Of a stretch of 64,000 nt of DNA, positions 26,057 to 38,785 are shown one piece after another (position 1 is the first letter of the stretch; each line of letters begins with the position of its first letter). A model generated the notes under the pieces. That model did no database searches and had not been told where the DNA came from. It was given only the letters and a program-made list of their open reading frames with translations. The stretch comes from Neocallimastix lanati (nom. inval.) (Eukaryota > Neocallimastigomycota > Neocallimastigomycetes > Neocallimastigales > Neocallimastigaceae): contig JACVTC010000028.1 of assembly GCA_016946835.1 (NCBI GenBank), positions 78,501 through 142,500 on the forward strand, given 5' to 3'. Both the position numbers and the translations under genes were made by a program.

Positions 26057-27184
26057 ATAATAAATTATTAATATTTATGATAATTCATACATTTAAATTT
26101 ATGAACATCATGGCTCATAAACTCATTAGAGTTTAATTAAATAAATTTAATATATTAATAATTTTAATCAAATTTAAAAAAGGAGTTTAAAATTTTTTTT
26201 TTTTAAAAAAAAATTTAAATTCATTTAATCTTTATTTTATTTAATTATAAAAAGTTTATTAAAACATTATATCAAAAAAAAAAAAAAAAAAATATTTTAA
26301 TAATTTTATATATAAAAAAAATTTTCAGTAAACAAAAACATACAAGATAAAAAATATTTTATTTTAATAATTTTATCTTTAAAAGAACAAAGTAAACAAA
26401 GTAAAACAAAAACAAAATAAACGAGGAACATTTTATTTTAATAATTTTATATTATTTAAAAAAAAAAAAAAAAAAACATTTTAAATACAATGAAATAAAA
26501 TAAAATGAAAAAAAAAAACATTTTAAACACAATGAAATAAAATAAAATAAAAAAAAAACCTAGTTATTAAATATAGTTTATTGATATATTAAACTATTTC
26601 TTCATCAAAAAAAAAAAAATATTGTAATAAAAAAAAATCTTTTTATAAAATGTTATTATAAATTATACTAAATATATACTAAATTAATGTATTAATAATC
26701 TAATTAATCACATACAATTATATTTATAATTTAATTCTGATTTAATAGAACTATATATTAGCATTCATTTTTAATAATAATAATAATAATAATTTATTAA
26801 TTTTTTATATTTTTTTTTTTTAAAAAAAAAAAAGAATAAATATTAGTAAAGTTAAAATATATATATAATTTTTTATTACTAATCAACATTAGAGTTGCAA
26901 ATCTTTTATATAATTCTTTAAAAAGAGAAAAAAAAATTGTTCATAATTTATTTAATAAGTCATTTTTATTTATTTTTTTTTATTTTTTTTTTTGTTAAAC
27001 TTTAAATTTTCAATTTTTTTTTTTTTTTTTTTTGATACATAATAATTATAAAAAAAAAAAATATATTTTTTTTTAATAATTATTCAATAATGGATATAAA
27101 TTTAGTTAAATTAGTTGCTCTAATTAAAAAAATGGGGTTATCTATATATTTAAAATGTTCCTTAAATTTTTTAATAATATAAAA

Positions 27185-27217
<33 letters not shown>

Positions 27218-27609
27218 GAGAAAAAAAAAAATCAAATCAATGAACAATGTTAAGAATATATTACTTATCAAAAAATAGAATATCTTTATCTAAATTAATT
27301 TAAACTATACAAAGTATAGAAAAAACAAAATAAAAAAAAAAAATTTTTTTTTTTTATCATATATTTATTTCCATATTAATATTAATTATTAAAAAATATA
27401 TATATATATATCATATATATCATATATATCATATATTTAATATTTTTATTTCATTATTATTTCATTGATGTATATATATATGTTTTATATTTATTTGCCC
27501 ATTCAGAATAATTAAAATAAAAAAAAAAATTGTAAAAGTTTATTTTGAAGGAAGATATATATATATATTTTTAGTAATTGTTAACATTTAATTATATTAC
27601 AGTTATTAA

Positions 27610-27662
<53 letters not shown>

Positions 27663-28468
27663 GGGAGATAAAAGATATTCTGTAAGGGACATTCTTTTTA
27701 TTAATGAATTTTACAATGATTTTTTTTAAATTATCTATAGGTAAATAAAGAATAATAATCATTAATACATAAATAGTTATTATTAAAATATCCAAACTAA
27801 TTTCCATTTTTTTTTTTTAATTACTTTTGAATTAAAATTTATAAATAAATATATATTTCATATATAGTTATTAATTTTATTTATATAAGAAAATTAAATC
27901 ATTAATAATCCTTTCATTTTTTTTTTTTTTATTATTTTATATTATTTATTTGATTATTTATTTTTTTTTATTATTATTTTATTTTTTTCATTAAAACAAT
28001 CTTTTTTTTTTTTTTTTTTTTTTTTTTTCATTTATTAATATTTGTTACATGAAAAAATTTTTAAAAAAAATTTTAATAAATACAAATATACTATTTTACA
28101 ATTTTTTACATTTTTTTTCTTTTTTTATTTTAACCGATTTTTATTATTATTATTATTATTTTTATTCATTAATTTTTATTTATTATTATCATTTTTTAAC
28201 GGTTAACTAAAATTTTATTTTTAATAATTTGCAAAGATATTAATTATTCATTGACAAAATACATTAAAATAAAATAAAAAAAAAAATATTTTTATAATAA
28301 AATAATTTATATATATATTATATATATATTTTTTCATGTTTCCTTTCTTTTTTCTTTTTTTTTTTTTTTTTAAAATAAAAAAAAAAAAGGAAAAAATTTA
28401 TTACACTATTATTATTATATTATAAATAATATTATTATATTTTATATAAATTAACGATTATTGAGACT
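24291..28468. other. Gene-free spacer with long homopolymers
   Basis: No convincing gene on either strand. It holds very long T tracts (about 25289-25334, 26016-26052, 27611-27650 and others), a duplicated ACATTTTAAA-type block at 26475-26560, and TA runs. The 24780-24850 segment (GATGAATGGGAAGAGTTAGA) is locally more complex but unrecognised. Short minus-strand frames at 27080-27271 and 27592-27807 translate to low-complexity Ile/Lys/Phe strings and are not called. Confidence 0.7.
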
Positions 28469-30562
28469 TTAATTATGCCAGTTACTATTAATGAAAGCAA
28501 CTCTTTTTTCTAACCAATCAGCAAGGTAATTAGCAGCTTCCTTTTGGGTCTTACATTTTTTAGCACCTGGAGAAAGTTCATTGGCAAATTGACTGTTTTC
28601 AATGATATTATTCCATTTAGCGTAGTTACGATCAAAAGCTTCAGCATAACTGCTTGATTCTGAACGAATTGAGTTAGCAACATTTTTGAAGATACCACTT
28701 TCATAAGCCTTGGTCCACTTATTTCTAATAATATCTTGGAACCAATCTTCATAGATAATAACAGCTAACCAAGCATTAATGGTATTACCGAAACCACCAT
28801 TATCTGGAATAATATTAGCAGCAAAATGACCTTTACCATCGGCACAACGATCCTTATTTCCAAGACCAGAATCGAAATCCCATGGAGCTTCGAATCTAAG
28901 TTTCTTACTACCATCAGCTCCAAAATCAACATCCAAATAGAAACTGGAGTAGTAAAGATCAGCATCACAAGCAATTTCACTAATAATAAACATATCAGCT
29001 AAGGAATTAGCATCAATAACATTTTCAATAGCTTGTCTTGTGCTCAAACCGGAGGCTTCAACAACTTGAGAATAGTTATTATTGAACTTCAAAGTTTTCT
29101 TGTTGTAAGCAGCTTCATATAAAATCTTGTAGACATTATTAACATAATTAGAAATGAAAGTATTTTGTTGTTGATTATTTGCACCACTCTTAATAGTCAT
29201 GTTTACACCATTTCCAGTGTTAAATTGTCTCTTTTTCATATTACCACCCCAATTACCAAATCCACCACCCCATGGATTATTTTGTTGTCCGTTGTTTGGT
29301 TGTCCGTTGTTTGGTTGTCCGTTGTTTGGTTGACCACCCCATGGATTATTTTGTTGTCCATTGTTTGGTTGTCCACCCCATGGATTATTTTGTTGTCCGT
29401 TGTTTGGTTGTCCATTGTTTGGTTGTCCACCCCATGGATTATTTTGTTGTCCGTTATTTGGTTGTCCATTGTTTGGTTGACCACCCCAGTTACCGCCTCC
29501 AGGGAAACCACCACCAGGGAAACCGCCACCAGGGAAACCACCAAAACTCATTCCTATTGGTTGAATAGTTCTTCCATTACCACCTTGTCCATCATATGGT
29601 TTAAGTGGAGCATTGTCATTAAAGTTTACTCTAAAGCTTTCCATTTCTTCTTCGTACATAGCATATCCAGCATCATATTCAAGTAAGTAACCCATATCTG
29701 TACCTTGATAATCATCATCAACCTTTGTAATATCAACTCTACCTTTGTTAATTTGTTGAACTTCACATAAAAGATAAACACCAAAGTATTCATCATTAAT
29801 CTTCAATTCAACAAGTCTTGAATCGGAAGCGTAAAGACCATCTTTTCCAAGAATTTCACGAGAAATAGCAAAAGTTGACTTATTTCTAAGCATAGATCCA
29901 TCCTTGTATTCAGCAAGAAGGATCCAACTTTTAAACTTCTTACCTCCATTAAGACCAAGCATACTTTGAGATTCTGAAAAATTAATTTTAAGTGACTTCT
30001 TAACATAATTTGATGTCCAGTTACCACGAACTTTAACCTTTCCATTAACACCATTAATTACCTTTTTACCATCAGTATCTTCAACTGTAATATTACAGTC
30101 TTCATAATATGGTTCTGGTGGCATCTCTCTACCCATATAAGCTTGATTAGCAATATGCTTTTCTACAGGCTTAGTTGCAAAATCAGTGGTTCCACTTGAA
30201 CTTTTAAGTGATATAACAGGTATTACATTACTTCCACCACCATATACAGGTTCTTGATTATCATTTTCATATGAAGATGATCCACATCTACTTTTTTGAA
30301 TAAGACACCAATCATTGTTTTCTACACCCCAATCGCCATTCTCATCAGTGTAATATACTACACAAGAACTACATTTTGGGTATCCATTAGTTGCTTCACA
30401 TTTAGATTTATCAATAAAACACCAATCATAATTTTCTACACCCCAATCACCTTCATCATCTGAATATATAACTTCACAGTTACTGCAACATTCATATTGA
30501 CTATGACATTTTGAGGCGAAAGCGCCAGCAGCTAATAAAGAAGCGAAAACAAAGAATTTCAT
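28469..30562 (-). CDS. Secreted CotH-family protein with two fungal dockerins
   Basis: A 697-residue, single-exon protein. Residues 1-16 form a signal peptide (MKFFVFASLLAAGAFA). Two tandem fungal dockerin domains of the CBM10-like type follow at about 19-55 and 56-93, each with spaced cysteines and the hallmark GDWGVEN(Y/N)DWC. In anaerobic fungi these attach proteins to the extracellular multienzyme cellulosome. From about 110 to the end is a CotH domain, an atypical protein-kinase-like fold: KVRGNWTSNYVKKSLKINF (176-194), LRNKSTFAISRE (225-236), YFGVYLLCEVQQ (259-270) and FEAPWDFDSGLG (557-568), whose acidic residues correspond to the metal/nucleotide site of the family. Residues about 340-440 are a Gly/Asn/Pro/Gln-rich insert (GGFPG, then PNNGQ and QNNPWGG repeats) inside the CotH domain. 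CotH-dockerin proteins are abundant in this fungal group, but their activity in the cellulosome is not established. Domain identity is confident and function inferred. Confidence 0.95.
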   Translation of the reverse strand: MKFFVFASLLAAGAFASKCHSQYECCSNCEVIYSDDEGDWGVENYDWCFIDKSKCEATNGYPKCSSCVVYYTDENGDWGVENNDWCLIQKSRCGSSSYENDNQEPVYGGGSNVIPVISLKSSSGTTDFATKPVEKHIANQAYMGREMPPEPYYEDCNITVEDTDGKKVINGVNGKVKVRGNWTSNYVKKSLKINFSESQSMLGLNGGKKFKSWILLAEYKDGSMLRNKSTFAISREILGKDGLYASDSRLVELKINDEYFGVYLLCEVQQINKGRVDITKVDDDYQGTDMGYLLEYDAGYAMYEEEMESFRVNFNDNAPLKPYDGQGGNGRTIQPIGMSFGGFPGGGFPGGGFPGGGNWGGQPNNGQPNNGQQNNPWGGQPNNGQPNNGQQNNPWGGQPNNGQQNNPWGGQPNNGQPNNGQPNNGQQNNPWGGGFGNWGGNMKKRQFNTGNGVNMTIKSGANNQQQNTFISNYVNNVYKILYEAAYNKKTLKFNNNYSQVVEASGLSTRQAIENVIDANSLADMFIISEIACDADLYYSSFYLDVDFGADGSKKLRFEAPWDFDSGLGNKDRCADGKGHFAANIIPDNGGFGNTINAWLAVIIYEDWFQDIIRNKWTKAYESGIFKNVANSIRSESSSYAEAFDRNYAKWNNIIENSQFANELSPGAKKCKTQKEAANYLADWLEKRVAFINSNWHN
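29235..29545 (-). repeat. In-frame coding minisatellite in the CotH gene
   Basis: This stretch encodes the GGFPG and NNGQPNNGQQNNPWGG repeats at residues about 340-443. Units are multiples of three (15-bp PNNGQ and longer composites). Copies are almost identical at the DNA level, which suggests recent expansion or homogenisation. The plus-strand open frames here (to 173 codons) are antisense shadows of this repeat. Confidence 0.9.
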
Positions 30563-32190
30563 TTTGATTTTCTTTTTTATTTAATAATTAATTTTAATAT
30601 TGTTTGATTTTACGATTTTTTTACTGTTATTGCTTTTATTTCCTTATTTAAAAATTAATTACTAATATTTATAATTTTTAATATTAAAATATTTTTAATT
30701 TTATATATTTACAATAAAATTACACAAAGTTTTGTAATTTTTACTACTATTAATACTTTAAATAAGATATTTAATTTATTAATAATAATTATAATTTATA
30801 TATACAAAAATAAAAATATTTTTTTTTTTTTGAAAAATAAATTTAATCAATAAATTTCTTTTTCGTTAAATTTTAAAATAAAAAAAAAATTCAATTATAA
30901 ATTTTTATATTATAAAATTTATAATTATAAAATTATAATTAAATAATATAAACTATTAACAAAGAAGGAAAGTTCAAAAATTGAATATAAGAAAAAATTA
31001 AAGGGAAAAAAATTCTATTTATACATGTTTTAGAATATTAATTTTTTAAAAAAAAATATATATATATCAAAATATATAAATTTATATATTATAATATATA
31101 TTTATGTTCAATGATTTATATACTACATAATTTATTATAATATATCTTATAAACCATATAAAACAATTAAATATATATTTTTATATAATAATAATTTAAG
31201 TTTTAATATATGAATAAAAGTATGTCATTGTTAATGATTATTATTAATTAAATAAATTAAAAAATAAATGTAAAGATAATAAGCCTTTCTATTAGATTGA
31301 TAAATTTTAATTCAATATTTTTGTATTATTCAAAACAAAGATTTATGGGAGAAATATATTAGATTATAATTTAATATAAAATCATATATAATACAATATT
31401 TTGATATTAAATAATGTATTACAAGGAATTAATTAAAAAAATATATTTGTTTATTTGTCTCCTTTTTTTATGGATATTAAATTTTTTTTTTTTAATTTTT
31501 CTAATTACGTCAATCATACATATCATGTTAATTTATGATAAATTTTTTCAAACATAATTATTCTATTATTTTTTAAAGTTTTTTTTTAATATATTCTTAT
31601 GATATAAAAAGAAAAAAAAAATAAATTAATATAAAATTTGGATTTTCATTTAAAATAATTAATAATTTTATTTTGTTACTAAATTTTTTTTTTATAAATT
31701 TTTTGATTATTTTTCATTTGAACTTCATATTAAGGCCGCTATAAAACTTAATTAATATAAAAAATAATATATAAAGACAGTAATATATTGAAGTTTAATG
31801 TATTCTATATCATCACTAATATATAAATTAATAAAAAAAATTTATATTAATATTATTTAAATAAATAAATAAAAAAGGTTTTTCCCTTTTAGTAAAATTT
31901 GACAAATTTTAATAAACTTTATTAATAAAAAAACTATGATAAAGTGATTCAATTTTTATATTCTAAACAATACTTAAATTAATATTGTATATTATTACTT
32001 TTTTTTCCCAATAAAATTAATAATGAAATAAATTAAATATAAATTATTAAAATATACATTAAAATATATAATTAATATTTGATGCAAATACTCTATAATA
32101 GCATATTATATTATATATTAAACTGCTACTATACTTTTTTTTTTTTTTTTTTTTTTTAAATTTTCGCTTTATTAAAAATTCATTGTTACT

Positions 32191-32240
<50 letters not shown>

Positions 32241-34500
32241 TCGCTTTATTAAAAATTCATTGTTACTGATTTATTATTTATATTATTATAATATCTTTCA
32301 AATAATTCATTCTACAAAAACAGATTAAAAATTAACTTTTTTAGTAATAATTATTCATATTATTATCATATACTTATTAGTATTATGATACTAATATCAT
32401 ATTAAACAAGAAAATATCATTTATATTTCATGAATATAAATTAAAAAATTTGTTTAAAATAATAATATATTTAAAAAAAAGAACTTTATGTTCTTTTTTT
32501 TTTTTTTAATTTAATTAAGAGCAATAATATAAAGTATTAATAATAACAAAAAACAAAAAACAAAAAACAAAAATAATAATAATGTACCATATAAATATGA
32601 AAAACAGATATTATTAATATAGATATTAATATACTCACAAGTGTGATACATTATATATTTTGCCATTATAATATAATATTCTCTAATTTTTTCTGTATTG
32701 CTTCATAATATAAAGATATATTGTTACAATAATATATAATAATTTATTTCTTATAAAAGTTAGCAGTATTTATTTTTATTTTCATTCATATTATGTTGAA
32801 ACCTTTAAATATAAATTATATATTATTTGTATATATATTTTATAAATTTAATTATAATATTTAATGTCATACCTTTTTTTTCTTTTCTTTTTAAATCTTA
32901 TTTTTTCAGCCTTTATATGAAATTTAAAACACAAACATTTATTTAAATGAATATTTTCATAGTATAATTTAATTGGATTTAATTTTTTTTTTTAAATATT
33001 TTAAAATAAAAATTAAAATAAAAATTAAAATAAAAATTAAAACAAAAATTAAAAAAAAATTTATATTTCTTATATTTAAAGTTTTCATAATAAAAAAAAA
33101 AAGGTATAGTTAAATTTAATTTAAAAACAATTATTTGTTGTCAATGAGTATTAATTAAAGTTTATTTTCTTTTTAATAAAAATAAAATAAAATAAATTAT
33201 TTGATACAAAATTTTAATATTAATAATTAAAACTTCCAAGACTTTTTTAACTTTTTTATATTAAAAACCTTATTAATAATAACTTCATAAATTAAACTTT
33301 TTATTATTATTATTATTATTATCAATTGGCACAAAATGATAATTGAATTGTTTTATAATTAAAATTAAAAATTAGTCATAAAAAAGATAAATTATTTTTT
33401 TTTATCTTTCAAAAATACTATTACTTTTTGTTTTTATTATTATTATTATTTTTTTTTAAATTATTAATTTTTTTTCTGCTTATTTAAAAGATTAATAAAA
33501 TAAAACAAAATATTAATTTAAACATCTTTCTTTTTTTTATAGCCAATTAATTAAAGAATAATAGAATTCTTATTCTTCTTTGTATTGTAGAATAATATTT
33601 TTATTTATTATTGTAAATCAAAAAAATATATATATTTTACAATTATTTATTATTTATTTATTTATTTATTATTCATGATTATTCATTATCTATTATTTAA
33701 TATTATCTATTATTTAATATTATATTATTCAATAATTTATTATCATTTATATAACATTTTTATTCATCATGCATTTATTTATTAAAAATCTAAATGTTTT
33801 TTTATTATTACTTTGGAAATATTTACTTTTATTAGTGAATGTAAATAAATAAAGATTCATTTGATTTTTTTTTTTTTTTTTATTCAATTAAAAATATATA
33901 TATAGTTTTATGTAATTAAAGTATAAAAACGTTAAATTATATTTTATTTAATTTTTATTAAATAACAGTAATATATAAATAAATTGATTTTAATATTAGT
34001 GACCAAGTTTTTTAAATTAATATAGATTATTTATAATTTATAATTTAACAATTTTTTTTATTTTTTAGATCGATTTTGTCAAATTATATATAACAATTAA
34101 TAATTAATAATTAACAATAAAATAATAATTAATAATAAAATAATAATTAATAATAAATAATACTATGTTTTTATAATATTAATTTTAAGATATAATTTTA
34201 ATGTTTTTTATATTAATACAGTAATTTATGTTAGTTTTTTCCTTTTATGTTATTTTATGTTATACAAATATAATTATAATTCACTATATAGGAACAATTT
34301 GAAATTATATATTACTATATATTATTCATTAAAAAAAATAAAATAAAATAAAAAAAAAGATAATAATATTAATTTAAAAAATATTAAAATTAATCATTTA
34401 ATTTCATTAACTAGTGATTTTTGATATAATTATTTTCACTTTGGCATGATATATTCAGTTAATCATTTAATGTTTATTTATTATAGTTCAATATCTTTAA
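30563..34500. other. Gene-free spacer
   Basis: No coding sequence is supported. It contains T tracts, a two-copy block TTTTCGCTTTATTAAAAATT plus CATTGTTACTG (about 32156-32193 and 32238-32270) separated by a T tract, an AAATTAAAAT array (33002-33055) and a small AATAATTAATAATA array (34100-34160). The upstream region of the CotH gene (30563-30700) shows only ordinary A/T sequence. Confidence 0.7.
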
Positions 34501-34514
34501 TAGTACAAGAAGTC

Positions 34515-34612
34515 TTAAGTGTATGATAAATTAACAACCAAGAATAGAAATATTAAATGAAAATCAATGAAAATTTTTCTATTCTTGGTTGTTAATTTGT
34601 CATACACTTAAA
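34515..34612. repeat. 36-bp inverted repeat (foldback), one mismatch
   Basis: The left arm at 34515-34550 contains GTGTATGATAAATTAACAAC and CAAGAATAGAAA. The right arm at about 34577-34612 contains TTTCTATTCTTG and GTTGTTAATTTGTCATACAC. There is a single mismatch and a loop of about 26 bp. It sits directly left of the TTTTA array. It may be a foldback or MITE-like element, and no transposase is nearby. Confidence 0.8.
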
Positions 34613-34633
34613 TAACAAAAAAATATTTATTGT

Positions 34634-35005
34634 TTTTTATTTTTTTTATTTTATTTTTTTTATTTTATTTTATTTTATTTTATTTTATTTTATTTTATTT
34701 TATTTTATTTTATTTTATTTTATTTTATTTTATTTTATTTTATTTTATTTTATTTTATTTTATTTTATTTTATTTTATTTTATTTTATTTTATTTTATTT
34801 TATTTTATTTTATTTTATTTTATTTTATTTTATTTTATTTTATTTTATTTATTTATTTTATTTATTTATTTTATTTTATTTTATTTTATTTTATTTTATT
34901 TTATTTTATTTTATTTATTTATTTTATTTTATTTAATTTTATTTTATTTTATTTTATTTTATTTTATTTTATTTTATTTTATTTTATTTTATTTAATTTT
35001 ATTCC
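34634..35005. repeat. (TTTTA)n pentanucleotide array, about 370 bp
   Basis: A long, nearly perfect TTTTA array with a few TTTA units. The 15-bp double period leaves a frame open (Phe/Ile/Leu/Tyr string of 135 codons), which is not a gene. Confidence 0.95.
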
Positions 35006-35159
35006 TTAGTAGATTAATTTTCTCACAAACTCTATGACTTTAAAATGATAAAAATACTTATTCTTTTGAATCACAAATTTTGGATTATACCCATATTTTG
35101 ATATAGGGACAATTAAAAATAATCTAATAATTTAGTCTAAGAGATTGAATACTTAAAAA

Positions 35160-35200
35160 AAAAAAAATTAATAAGAAATTTATTTATTAATTATTAATAT

Positions 35201-35287
<87 letters not shown>

Positions 35288-35354
35288 TGTATTCTGTTAT
35301 TATTTTTATTGTTAAAAAAAATTAATAAGAAATTTATTTATTAATTATTAATAT

Positions 35355-35397
<43 letters not shown>

Positions 35398-35430
35398 TGT
35401 ATTCTGTTATTATTTTTATTGTTAATAGTA
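35160..35430. repeat. Duplicated segment carrying TTTA arrays
   Basis: The block AATTAATAAGAAATTTATT, a TTTA array and ATGTATTCTGTTATTATTTT occur twice in a row (about 35168-35315 and 35320-35425), with the array longer in the first copy. This shows tandem duplication followed by array-length change. Confidence 0.85.
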
Positions 35431-36820
35431 TTACTTATTCTATATTTTTTTTTTTTATTTTTATTTTTATTGTTTTTATTATTATTATTATTATTATTAT
35501 ATTATAATATTATTATTATTATTTATTATTATTATTTGTATTAATATTAATTATTTTTATTTTTGTTTTTGTTTTTGTTTTTGTTGAATTAATTGAATGT
35601 ATTAGGGTTATACATTTTAATTATCAAGGTATTCATAATGTATTCATAATATAAGCATCATATAAAATTTCCATATTATGAATATTAATATTGAGAAAGA
35701 GTGTCAGTGTGTTTGTGTTTGTCTCACAAATAAAGCATCCTTTTTTATGAGACAATATAACCTTTTTTAAAAGCAGATCTCTTTAATTATATTTAATGAA
35801 CAGAAAAAAAGTTAAATTAATTTTGATGTCAACTACAAAATGAATTAAATAATAGTAATAATAAAGAAAAATAAAATAAATATTTAAAATAAAATAAATA
35901 TTTAAAATAAAATAAATATTTAAAATAAAATAAATATTAAAAATATAATAAATTTTTAAAATAAAAAAAACATTAAAAAATATATTAGTAAATGAAAAAA
36001 AAAAAAAAAATAAATTATTACAAATAAAATAATCAAATGAAAAAAAGGTTATATACATTATTATTATTAAAATATAAAGAAAAAAATTTGAATATGAATA
36101 TTATACAGATTATTTTATTTAAATATTCAATATTTATTTGAATATTGATACTTTTTATTATAATGAAGCTATTTATTTAATTATTTTTATCCTCTCTAAA
36201 CATCTTTATTCTTTATTATTTATGATTATTATTATTTGTAATGATTATTATTATTTGTAATGATTATTTTTAATTGTTTATATTTATTATATATAAATTA
36301 TTTTACAATAAAAATAATGTAATTATTCAAAATTTTAATAATATTTATTTATATATTATAAGAATTATTTTGTATTACAACGTATTAATACATAAATAAT
36401 ACATACATACATAATATAATATACAGCATTAAAATTGTAATTAATCTATTTTATATTAATTATTACTTTTTTTCTTATGGATTATGAAATTAAAAAAAAC
36501 TAATTATATATACCTTAAGACTTTCTATTTTAAGACTTTTTTTATATAAAAGTAATACCAATTGTATACATTTTAAGACTTTTTTCATATAATAGTAATA
36601 CCAATTAAACATATTTTTAAGACTTTCCTTATTATATTTTTCTTTTACAAAAAAAAAATTAAACTTAAATATAACAAAAAACATAATAATTAATATGAAA
36701 AAAGGTCATTTTAATATAAATAGTTTAATAAAATCATAATCTTATATTATTATGAACTATAAAAATTATGATTTTATTAAAGTAATTTGTATGATAAATT
36801 ATATAACCAGTCCTTTATAA
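35431..36820. other. Spacer without gene
   Basis: Simple repeats dominate: TTA runs near 35480-35530, AAATAAAATAAATATT units at 35868-35940, a two-copy GATTATTATTATTTGTAAT block near 36222-36265, and a three-copy TTTAAGACTTT(C/T) block with GTAATACCAATT at 36510-36625. The part 35590-35765 is more complex and includes a small inverted repeat GTCTCA/TGAGAC (35721-35752). I cannot say what it is. Minus-strand frames at 35783-36058 and 36490-36684 are low-complexity. Confidence 0.65.
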
Positions 36821-36823
36821 TTG

Positions 36824-37085
36824 AGGCTTTCCAATTCTTAATAATGCAACTTTTAATAATTAAAGGTATTCAGCATGCCAGTTCAACGTCACCACTCTGA
36901 AGACTAATTCCTGTTTTCAAATAGTTGGTTTTCTACACAACAGTCCTTAGCTGTCCTTGTTACAACAATAGAACCTAGGTCTTTTATTTGCATGTATGCT
37001 TTAGTATTACTGGTGTTGAAAATTTTTCATTACATACATCTGTCTCTATACTTAATAAGCACAAACATATTATACCTATTCAAAG
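36824..37085. other. Unexplained higher-complexity island
   Basis: This 260-bp stretch has balanced, non-repetitive sequence (for example GCATGCCAGTTCAACGTCAC near 36882 and AGTCCTTAGCTGTCCTTGTT near 36942), unlike the flanks. No frame is open along it and it does not match dispersed repeats A or B by eye. It is probably a fragment of an old mobile element. A small inverted repeat (TTTAATAAAATCATAAT at 36724 and its complement near 36766) lies just to the left. Confidence 0.45.
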
Positions 37086-37252
37086 CAGGTATTTTTCATC
37101 TTATTAAAAATTATTTATTATCTCTTTAAAAAAAACAATAAATTATTCTAAATATGTTTAAATATATATTAAATAAACAATTTTAAATATAAACTATAAA
37201 TTAATAGTACTCATTATATAAAAGACTATTTTTTACTCATCATTTAATATTT

Positions 37253-37745
37253 ATTATTCATTATTCATTATTCATTATTTATTTATTATTTATTATTTAT
37301 TATTTATTATTTATTATTTATTATTTACTATATTTATTATTTTTTATTCAATTATTTATTATTTATTATTTATTTATTTATTATTTAATTATTATTTATT
37401 ATTTATTATTTATTATTTATTATTTATTATTTATTATTTATTATTTATTATTTATTATTTATTATTTATTATTTAAATATTTATTATTTATTATTTAAAT
37501 ATTTATTATTTATTATTTATTATTTATTATTTATTATTTATTATTTATTATTTAAATATTTATTATTTATTATTTATTATTTATTATTTATTATTTAGTA
37601 TTTATTATTTATTATTTATTATTTATTATTTATTATTTATTATTTATTATTTATTATTTATTATTTAAATATTTATTATTTATTATTTATTATTTATTAT
37701 TTAGTATTTATTATTTAAATATTTATTATTTATTCTTTATTCTTT
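37253..37745. repeat. (TTATTTA)n heptanucleotide array, interrupted
   Basis: About 490 bp of ATTATTT heptamers, interrupted at intervals by AAATATT blocks, so that short subarrays repeat. The same heptamer forms the array at 49852-50246 and, in the opposite orientation, shorter arrays near 3140 and 16920. Confidence 0.9.
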
Positions 37746-38785
37746 AATATTTATTAATAAATTATTCAACTTTTTATTATTTATCATTTATTAATATATT
37801 ATTTAATATACTTTTATTATTTTTTTTATTTATTTATTTACTATTGATTATTTATAGGTCATATACTTTAAATTTTTTTTTATTTTGAAAAAATTAATAT
37901 ATCATATATCATATATTTATATATTTTTTTTGTGTTTGGAAAAGCTTTTATTGTACAACCTCCGCTAAATTAATAATAATTAAAAAATAATAAAAATTTA
38001 ATAACTAATAATATATTAATAATAATTTTAGATCTTTAAGGCATTTGGAATAATTTTTTGAATAATACTAATTTCTAATTGAATGTTGCCTAATAATTTA
38101 AATTAATATATTAAATAGCAATTCTAATGTATAATAAAATTTTATAGATATGTTAAAATATTGAAATCTTATTGTATAGATATTAAAGAATTTAATATAA
38201 ATACAATTTAAAAACAATATATTATAATTCTATTATAATTAATATAATTATTATGTAAATAATTAGAATTTAAATTAAGTTTCAAAAAAAATTTTTTTTT
38301 TTATTATTAACGTTTATATGAAATGAAATAAACAATTATTAAAAAAATAATAATAATAATAAAAAAAAATCTTAAAAGAAATTATATTTGAAATTATTCA
38401 ATTTTAATAAAAGAAATCAAAAAATTATTGTTAAAAAAAAATAATAATAAAAAATAAAATAATTCAATTCATATTTATAAATAGTGATTATTTATCTGTT
38501 TGAATAATTATTATTTATAATTATGAATTTAATATTTTATATGTAGAAATTTGAATTATATATAGAAAAAGTCCATATATAAAAAGAAATAATATAATTA
38601 TATATATATTCGAAACTGCATTATAAAACATTATAAAAATAAAACTCTATAATTATTTTTGTAATAATATATCTACTTTTGAAATAAAAAGTAATACATT
38701 AAAATAGAAAATAATACATTAAGAAAGTAAAGGGAAAAACACAATTTTTTTTAATTTTTTTTTTTAATAATAATAAAATTTAAAT
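37746..38785. other. Spacer upstream of the expansin-like gene
   Basis: No gene is seen. It is an A/T spacer with short AAT and TA runs. The last 100 bp before the start codon include T-rich stretches and an A-rich leader, common upstream of genes here, but no element I can name. Confidence 0.6.

Noticed and set aside
27080-27807. Two minus-strand frames of 63 and 71 codons
   Set aside because: Dominated by Ile and Lys runs from AAT arrays and a T tract.
29165-29686. 173-codon plus-strand frame and a shorter one beside it
   Set aside because: Antisense shadow of the repetitive part of the CotH gene.
34630-35037. 135-codon frame
   Set aside because: Translation of the TTTTA array.
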